A DNA stretch of 19,242 nucleotides. Source: an uncultured Eubacterium sp. (lineage in GTDB: Bacteria; Bacillota; Clostridia; Lachnospirales; CAG-274). The position numbers and the translations under genes are program-made. Of the stretch, positions 14,622 through 19,242 are shown in pieces. The DNA lies in the NCBI GenBank assembly GCA_900545305.1, contig UQYD01000037.1, positions 1 through 19,242 of the forward strand, in the 5' to 3' direction. The first letter of the stretch is position 1, and every line of letters begins with the position of its first letter. The notes below the pieces were generated by a model. The model saw only the letters and a list, made by a program, of their open reading frames with translations. It was not told where the DNA came from and searched no databases.

Positions 14622-15648
14622 TATTTTCTCCTCCCAATACTTCAAGCCCGAAATATTCATAAGTTTTGTTAGTTACAACTCTGCCCCTTGGTGTTCTCTT
14701 TATAAAACCTTGCTGTATTAAGTATGGCTCAACAACATCTTCTATTGTTTCTGCTTCCTCACCTATTGATACAGAAAGGGTGTCAAGACCTACCGGTCCA
14801 CCACTAAATTTATCTATCATACACATTAAAAGTGTTTTATCTGTCAAATCCAGACCATTTTTATCAACTTCTAATATATCAAGACTATCTTTTGCAACTT
14901 GACCGGTAATTACACCGTCATACTTAACCTGTGCAAAATCTCGCACTCTTTTAAGCAATCTATTTGCTATTCTTGGTGTACCTCTTGAACGTCTGGCAAG
15001 TTCCAAAGCTCCGTCTTCATCAATAGGAATATTCAAAACGTCAGCCGACCTTATTACAATACGCATAAGCTCCTGTGGTGTGTACAATTCCAATCTGTTT
15101 ACTACGCCAAATCTATCTCTCAAAGGAGCTGTCAAAAGACCTATTCTTGTAGTTGCACCTATTAAGGTAAAGTGTGGCAAATCAAGTCTTATACTCTTAG
15201 CATCTGCACCCTTACCTATTACTATATCCAAAACAAAATCTTCCATAGCCGGATAGAGAATTTCTTCTATAAGTCTATTTATTCTATGGATTTCATCAAT
15301 GAAAAGTACATCTCCTTCATTTAAGCCATTTAATATTGCTGCCATATCTCCCGGACGTTCTATTGCCGGTCCTGAAGTAACTTTTATATTGGCATTCATT
15401 TCATTGGCAATAATATTTGAAAGTGTAGTCTTTCCCAACCCTGGAGGTCCATAAAGTAAAACGTGGTCAAGACATTCTCCTCTTTGTTTTGCTGCCTGCA
15501 TATAAATACGCATATTTTCTTTTACTTTCTCCTGACCTATGTATGTGTCAAGAGTCATGGGGCGAAGTTTTGGTTCAGATACAGCGTCTTCTTCTCTCAA
15601 AGAGGCTGTAGTAATTCTATCCCCTGTATTTAATTGTCTTTTCTCCAT
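14614..15648 (-). CDS. ruvB: Holliday junction branch migration helicase RuvB
   Basis: An AAA+ motor that, as hexameric rings flanking RuvA, drives branch migration of Holliday junctions. At 344 residues it has standard length. Walker A GPPGLGKTT (67-75, Lys73), Walker B LFIDEIHR (115-122, Asp118-Glu119), the sensor GATTRIGLLTAPLRDRFG, the sensor-2 RGTPRIANRLLKRVRDFAQ and the C-terminal winged helix (GLDTLSVSIGEE, QGFIKRTPRGRV) are all present. The start follows TAGGAGATAACA, which overlaps the ruvA stop. ruvA lies 9 bases upstream. RuvC is not in this operon. Confidence 0.97.
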   Translation of the reverse strand: MEKRQLNTGDRITTASLREEDAVSEPKLRPMTLDTYIGQEKVKENMRIYMQAAKQRGECLDHVLLYGPPGLGKTTLSNIIANEMNANIKVTSGPAIERPGDMAAILNGLNEGDVLFIDEIHRINRLIEEILYPAMEDFVLDIVIGKGADAKSIRLDLPHFTLIGATTRIGLLTAPLRDRFGVVNRLELYTPQELMRIVIRSADVLNIPIDEDGALELARRSRGTPRIANRLLKRVRDFAQVKYDGVITGQVAKDSLDILEVDKNGLDLTDKTLLMCMIDKFSGGPVGLDTLSVSIGEEAETIEDVVEPYLIQQGFIKRTPRGRVVTNKTYEYFGLEVLGGENND

Positions 15649-15657
15649 TGTTATCTC

Positions 15658-16248
15658 CTACTTAACAACCTTTAAAGCCTTGCTTATAATTTCTTCTGTT
15701 GCCATACCATTTACAAAAACAGCCTTAATTGCATTTTCTGCTTCGTTTTTAGTAAATCCAAGTGCCATAAGTGCTGAAAGTGCCTCTGCTCTTTCTCCTG
15801 TTGTAACATCAACCTTCTGAACAATTTCAACGCCTGTAGTAATCGTGTCAGCACCAACTTTGTCTTTCAACTCTAAAGCTATTCTCTGGGCAATTTTTTT
15901 ACCTATTCCCTGTCCAACACTTAATGCCTTAATATCCTCTGTAGCAATGGCAAGTGCCAACTGTGACGGAGATAAAGCCCCAAGCATTGCCACAGCACTT
16001 TTAGGTCCAACACCATTTACACCTATAAGCAAATTAAACATATTTAATTCTTCTTTTGTTAAAAAGCCAAAAAGAGAAAGTTCATTTTCCTTTACATTCA
16101 TATAAGTATAAATTTTAACTTCTTTTTCCATAACAACTGCCGATGCTGTAGATAGTGATACCTGAATATTATAACCTATACCATTGTTATCTACAACTAT
16201 GCAATCATTTCCTATGTAGGCTACAGTACCTTTAACGTAGCTAATCAT
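15658..16248 (-). CDS. ruvA: Holliday junction DNA-binding protein RuvA
   Basis: RuvA forms tetramers that clamp the four-way junction and load RuvB. Its 196 residues show the three-domain plan: N-terminal OB fold (MISYVKGTVAYIGNDCIVVD), tandem helix-hairpin-helix motifs (LLIGVNGVGPKSAVAML about 71-87 and ALSVGQGIGKKIAQRIALEL about 108-127), and a C-terminal RuvB-contact domain (ALSALMALGFTKNEAENAI). It begins 6 bases after the metallophosphoesterase gene; the purine-rich AAAGGAAGG is inside that gene at a rather long spacing, so coupling may aid initiation. Confidence 0.97.
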   Translation of the reverse strand: MISYVKGTVAYIGNDCIVVDNNGIGYNIQVSLSTASAVVMEKEVKIYTYMNVKENELSLFGFLTKEELNMFNLLIGVNGVGPKSAVAMLGALSPSQLALAIATEDIKALSVGQGIGKKIAQRIALELKDKVGADTITTGVEIVQKVDVTTGERAEALSALMALGFTKNEAENAIKAVFVNGMATEEIISKALKVVK

Positions 16249-16254
16249 AATATT

Positions 16255-17430
16255 TTATCTGCCTTCCTTTACATTTATAATTGCAACTTCACAATTTGTA
16301 CCAACTCTCATATTAGGACCCCAAACACCTACACCGGAAGTTGTCACATTTGTCATATTTCCTACTTTAATAATGCCCCAAGGATTTTTCCATGCAAGTT
16401 TTACAGTAATATTTCCCGGAAAAAGCTGACCATTATGGGTGTGCCCACCTAAATCTAAGTCAACACCTGCATCATTCTTTTCATCAAATTCATTTGGTTC
16501 GTGGTCTATTTCTATTATAGGTTTTGTTTTGTCCAAATTTTCAGTCAAATCGTGAACAGTTTTTCTTTCTAAACCAATTTCCCCTGTCTTTTCATAATCA
16601 AGTCTACCCACAATATAGAACTTATTATCTACTAAAACAGCCTCATCTTCAAGCATTTTTACATTTGCTTTTTTCATTAATTCTTCAAAACGTGTATCTC
16701 TTTCATTGTTTTCTGCACTATGAACAGAAAATCCTCCTAAAAGGGTTTCTGTTACATCGTGATTACCCCAACAGCCATATACTCCATACTTAGCTTTTAT
16801 ACCTTTTAAAATTTCTGCTATTTTATCAGGATTTCTGACAGCTCTATAATCATTGTCAAAAATATCCCCTGCTATACACACTATATCAGGATTTTGCTTA
16901 TTTATTATATCCACCATTTTTTCTGCCTGATTTTCACCTATACTATAGCCTAAATGTAAATCAGATACCAACGCAATTTTTAAATCGGGACATTCCTTAT
17001 CTATTGTTACGTTATATTCTCTTGTCTTTATATTCCCAACGTGAAGCCCACCATAAATGGATACAACACTTACACAAGTAATAACAATTCCACCTACTAT
17101 AGCAAAAGGATACCTAAAAGGCAATCGTATATTTTTCTTTTTCAAAATAAACAATACAACATCGCTTAAAAAAATAAACATAAGTGAATAAAGCATAACC
17201 CCTATCCAATAATTGCTTATGTATTTCATAATATATTGTATTTGCGTACCCTGTGGCAAAACAAAAGCTGAAAGTAAACTAACAGCAAAAAAGGCATAAA
17301 TCACAAAATATATAACACCTATTATTTTGTGATGTGACACCTTCACAATGGACCTTATCCACATAAATGTTCTCATAAACACGTAAATATTTAACATCAA
17401 ATACACCGGTATTACAAGTAAAAGTATCAT
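16255..17430 (-). CDS. Membrane-anchored metallophosphoesterase (YkuE/YaeI-like)
   Basis: A 391-residue protein with four N-terminal transmembrane helices (about residues 2-24, 36-58, 74-97 and 106-128) followed by a calcineurin-like phosphoesterase domain. The metal ligands are complete: SDLHLG (Asp157, His159), AGDIFDND (Asp189), GNHD (222-225), the single His310 and GGHTHNGQ (His330, His332). Relatives such as YkuE and YaeI are dinuclear metal hydrolases, some acting on UDP-diacylglucosamine-type lipids; the substrate here is unknown. The start follows AGAGGTGGTTTT and a good promoter. It is the first gene of the ruvAB operon, an unusual leader gene for branch-migration proteins. Confidence 0.9.
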   Translation of the reverse strand: MILLLVIPVYLMLNIYVFMRTFMWIRSIVKVSHHKIIGVIYFVIYAFFAVSLLSAFVLPQGTQIQYIMKYISNYWIGVMLYSLMFIFLSDVVLFILKKKNIRLPFRYPFAIVGGIVITCVSVVSIYGGLHVGNIKTREYNVTIDKECPDLKIALVSDLHLGYSIGENQAEKMVDIINKQNPDIVCIAGDIFDNDYRAVRNPDKIAEILKGIKAKYGVYGCWGNHDVTETLLGGFSVHSAENNERDTRFEELMKKANVKMLEDEAVLVDNKFYIVGRLDYEKTGEIGLERKTVHDLTENLDKTKPIIEIDHEPNEFDEKNDAGVDLDLGGHTHNGQLFPGNITVKLAWKNPWGIIKVGNMTNVTTSGVGVWGPNMRVGTNCEVAIINVKEGR

Positions 17431-17452
17431 AAAACCACCTCTTTGTAGGTTA

Positions 17453-17481
17453 ATTATATTCTAATTCACCTTAAAAAGCAA
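17453..17481 (-). promoter_or_regulatory. Promoter of the metallophosphoesterase-ruvAB operon
   Basis: On the minus strand TTGCTT (17476-17481), a 17-base spacer and consensus TATAAT (17453-17458), about 22 bases before the start codon. No LexA-type box was recognised near it. Confidence 0.7.
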
Positions 17482-17549
17482 TAAAATTATACCACCATTA
17501 TAATAGTAGAAACTCATATATTTTAAAAATTTTTCAAAAAAATCCCAAT

Positions 17550-17570
17550 TTCCTATTGACATAATAGGAA
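17550..17570 (+). promoter_or_regulatory. Candidate operator: 8-bp inverted repeat over the metY -35 box
   Basis: TTCCTATT (17550-17557) and AATAGGAA (17563-17570) are perfect inverted repeats separated by 5 bases. The repeat covers TTGACA of the metY promoter, so a bound protein would block RNA polymerase. TTCC/GGAA half-sites recall Rrf2-family regulators such as CymR, the cysteine-metabolism repressor of Firmicutes. That link is inference from the motif and the downstream gene. It was not tested whether the same site occurs elsewhere. Confidence 0.6.
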
Positions 17571-17584
17571 TAGTATAATATAAT
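17556..17584 (+). promoter_or_regulatory. Perfect-consensus promoter of metY
   Basis: TTGACA (17556-17561), a 17-base spacer and TATAAT (17579-17584): a full match to the housekeeping consensus. Transcription should start near 17591, giving a leader of about 160 bases before metY. Such strength normally needs a repressor, consistent with the overlapping inverted repeat. Confidence 0.85.
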
Positions 17585-17605
17585 ACATTCATACTTAATT
17601 GAAAG

Positions 17606-17669
17606 GAGCAACGCCTATGAAACAACTTAAAAATATATATGCAAGGAGTAACATACGAATGTGTTGCTC
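17606..17669 (+). promoter_or_regulatory. Alternative RNA helices in the metY leader
   Basis: The segment 17660-17669, which contains the UGU UGC codons, can pair in two mutually exclusive ways. Locally it pairs with 17646-17655 as a 10-bp stem (two G-U pairs) closed by CGAA. At long range it pairs with 17606-17614 as a 9-bp helix (GAGCAACGC with GUGUUGCUC, one G-U), which hides part of the leader's ribosome site. No U-tract terminator follows, so this is not a classical transcription attenuator. Pairings were found by eye, without energy calculation. Confidence 0.5.
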
Positions 17670-17682
17670 ATTGACAAATTAG
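17617..17682 (+). CDS. Putative Cys-Cys leader peptide upstream of metY
   Basis: A 21-codon frame beginning MKQLKN and ending RSNIRMCCSLTN, then TAG. AAAGGAG (17602-17608) lies 8 bases before its ATG, an optimal ribosome site in the metY transcript. Tandem Cys codons TGT TGC are at positions 16-17. A second AAGGAG (17643-17648) lies 10 bases before an in-frame ATG (17659), which could start a seven-residue MCCSLTN peptide. metY begins 71 bases after the stop. Because metY uses sulfide and its product feeds Met/Cys metabolism, ribosome pausing at the Cys codons when cysteinyl-tRNA is scarce is a likely sensing step. Cysteine-rich leader peptides controlling sulfur genes are known in mycobacteria; homology to them is not claimed. 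Expression is inferred only from the sequence signals. Confidence 0.6.
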   Translation: MKQLKNIYARSNIRMCCSLTN

Positions 17683-17753
17683 ATTATAACAGTTATAGAT
17701 AATATATACAAGAATAAAACTAAAATTTACATACTAAAGGAGATTATTAAATT

Positions 17754-19061
17754 ATGGCAAAGTTAAGCAGAAAAGATAGAAAATTTAAGTTCGAAACATT
17801 ACAGCTTCATGTAGGTCAGGAAAATCCAGATTCAGCAACAGGTGCAAGAGCAGTACCTATTTATCAGACAACTTCTTACGTTTTTGATAACTGCGACCAT
17901 GCAGAAGCTCGTTTCAACCTTTCAAACGCCGGTAACATTTACGGTAGACTTACAAACCCTACTGAAGATGTATTAGAACAGAGAGTTGCAGCTCTCGAAG
18001 GTGGTGTAGCTGCCCTTGCAGTAGCATCTGGTGCAGCAGCTATTAGCTACACTATTCAGAACCTTGCTCAGAACGGTGACCACATCGTTGCAGCTGAAAA
18101 CATTTACGGTGGTTCTTACAACTTACTTGCACACACACTTCCAGAATACGGCATTACAACAACTTTCGTTGACCCACTTGATGTAAGTAATTTTGAAAAG
18201 GCTATTCAGCCAAACACAAAGGCATTATTCATCGAAACTTTAGGTAACCCTAACTCAGAGGTTTCTGATATTGAAGCTATTGCTAAGATTGCTCATAGCC
18301 ACAATATTCCACTTGTAATTGATAATACATTCGGTACTCCATACCTTATCAGACCAATCGAATACGGTGCAGATATTGTAGTTCATTCTGGTACTAAGTT
18401 CCTTGGTGGTCACGGTACATCTCTTGGTGGTCTTATTGTTGATAGTGGTAAGTTCGACTGGGAAGCATCTGGTAAGTTCCCATCTCTTACAGAACCAAAC
18501 CCTAGCTATCATGGTATCAGCTTTACAAAGGCTGTAGGTCCTGCTGCATTCGTTACAAAGATTAGAGCTATTCTTCTTCGTGATACTGGTGCAACAATTT
18601 CTCCATTCAACGCATTCCTTCTTTTACAGGGTCTTGAAACACTTTCTCTTAGAGTAGAAAGACACGTTGAAAATGCACTTAAGGTTGTAGATTACCTTTC
18701 TAATCATCCACTTGTTGAAAAGGTACATCACCCATCAGTAACTACTGACGAAAGCCAGAAGGCACTTTACAAGAAGTATTTCCCTAACGGTGGTGGTTCA
18801 ATCTTTACATTCGAAGTTAAGGGTGACGAAAAGAAGACTAGAGAATTTATTGATAATCTTGAATTATTCTCTCTCCTTGCTAACGTAGCTGACGTAAAGA
18901 GCCTTGTAGTACATCCAGCATCTACTACTCACTCTCAGCTTAACGAACAGGAACTTCTTGAACAGGGTATCACTCGTTCTACAGTTCGTCTTTCAGTTGG
19001 TACTGAAAACATTGATGATATTATTCAGGACCTTGACGAAGCATTTAAGGCAATTCAGTAA
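17754..19061 (+). CDS. metY: O-acetylhomoserine sulfhydrylase (aminocarboxypropyltransferase)
   Basis: A cytosolic PLP enzyme of the Cys/Met metabolism family that makes homocysteine from O-acetylhomoserine and sulfide; some members also use O-acetylserine. Its 435 residues match the long MetY type rather than the roughly 380-residue MetB/MetC type. Landmarks: FETLQLHVGQ at the N-terminus, PIYQTTSYVF (35-44), NIYGRLTNPT with Tyr63 and Arg65 contacting the neighbour's PLP, ASGAAAISY, ENIYGGSYNL, VIDNTFGTPYL with Asp190 for the PLP ring nitrogen, HSGTKFLGGHG with Lys215 as Schiff base, and a C-terminal SVGTENIDDIIQDLDEAF. AAAGGAG lies 11 bases before the ATG. Codon use (AAG, TTC, AAC, GGT) indicates high expression. 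It is monocistronic, with a strong terminator. Confidence 0.95.
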   Translation: MAKLSRKDRKFKFETLQLHVGQENPDSATGARAVPIYQTTSYVFDNCDHAEARFNLSNAGNIYGRLTNPTEDVLEQRVAALEGGVAALAVASGAAAISYTIQNLAQNGDHIVAAENIYGGSYNLLAHTLPEYGITTTFVDPLDVSNFEKAIQPNTKALFIETLGNPNSEVSDIEAIAKIAHSHNIPLVIDNTFGTPYLIRPIEYGADIVVHSGTKFLGGHGTSLGGLIVDSGKFDWEASGKFPSLTEPNPSYHGISFTKAVGPAAFVTKIRAILLRDTGATISPFNAFLLLQGLETLSLRVERHVENALKVVDYLSNHPLVEKVHHPSVTTDESQKALYKKYFPNGGGSIFTFEVKGDEKKTREFIDNLELFSLLANVADVKSLVVHPASTTHSQLNEQELLEQGITRSTVRLSVGTENIDDIIQDLDEAFKAIQ

Positions 19062-19098
19062 TATTTAATATACTTTAACATAACATTTCTAATCCTAC

Positions 19099-19132
19099 AA
19101 AAAGGTAATGACGTAAGTCATTGCCTTTTTTG
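19099..19132 (+). terminator. Intrinsic terminator of metY
   Basis: A 14-bp stem (one G-U pair), AAAAAGGTAATGAC (19099-19112) with GTCATTGCCTTTTT (19117-19130), is capped by a GTAA tetraloop and followed by T-rich DNA. Confidence 0.94.
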
Positions 19133-19171
19133 TGTTTATAAACAAAAAAGAACAGTGACAATATATTGATA

Positions 19172-19191
19172 TGTACCCAGAAATCTGGACA
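19172..19191. mobile_element. Possible terminal repeat of an IS3-type insertion sequence
   Basis: The 20 bases open with TGTACCC and end with CTGGACA, with AGAAAT between them. This resembles IS150-group ends of the form TGTAC...CCC..AAA..TGGACA. No transposase reading frame can be seen in the remaining 51 bases, and the partner end is outside the window. It could equally be a chance near-palindrome. Confidence 0.3.
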
Positions 19192-19242
19192 CATTGATTT
19201 ATTAGTTATGTTGAACACATGGATGCTTCTCTGTATTTTACA

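Noticed and set aside
17683..17753. A classical terminator/antiterminator between the leader peptide and metY
   Set aside because: The only hairpin-like element, TATAACAGTTATA, has an impossible one-base loop as written, is weak and lacks a T-tract.

Overview
The window is an AT-rich, gene-dense chromosomal segment of a low-GC Firmicute. The evidence points to an anaerobic, endospore-forming Clostridia lineage (Lachnospiraceae-like): a BofA sporulation protein, strong AGGAGG ribosome sites, consensus sigma-A promoters, an SLH-domain envelope protein and clostridial DUF families. The species cannot be named from the sequence. Most genes are housekeeping. No tRNA, rRNA, CRISPR array or complete mobile element was seen.

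Layout. 1-735: the 5' part of an ftsK/spoIIIE translocase gene on the minus strand, divergent from purK-purE (767-2450) with back-to-back promoters. 2490-4355, plus strand: a small XRE regulator with its own terminator, a proline-rich lipoprotein with its own terminator, and a DUF4190 membrane protein. 4352-9780, minus strand: a run of six genes in the order beta-propeller-like protein, two-module glycosyltransferase, BofA, rhomboid protease, cluster-less family-4-like uracil-DNA glycosylase, DUF2752 membrane protein. The last four are tightly packed, with overlaps, and form an operon. 9861-11819: a secreted DUF4127 protein with its own strong promoter and a bidirectional terminator. 11837-14254, minus strand: an SLH protein downstream of glyA. 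14349-17481, minus strand: an operon of membrane metallophosphoesterase, ruvA, ruvB and a 90-residue protein of unknown function. 17550-19132, plus strand: metY, an O-acetylhomoserine sulfhydrylase gene. The last bases (from about 19172) may be the edge of an IS3-type insertion sequence.

The most interesting region is the 5' leader of metY. A perfect TTGACA-17-TATAAT promoter carries an 8+8 bp inverted repeat over its -35 box. About 30 bases downstream is a 21-codon reading frame with its own ribosome site and tandem cysteine codons near its end. The RNA segment holding those Cys codons can form either of two mutually exclusive helices, one of which sequesters part of the leader's own ribosome site. 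This suggests two layers of sulfur or cysteine control over metY: a repressor and a cysteine-sensing leader peptide. This is inference from sequence and needs comparative and experimental support.

Several starts were placed inside the longest possible frames because the ribosome site or promoter requires it: bofA at 6637, the glycosyltransferase at 8648, the beta-propeller-like protein at 9780, the DUF4127 protein at 9913 and the 90-residue protein at 14621.
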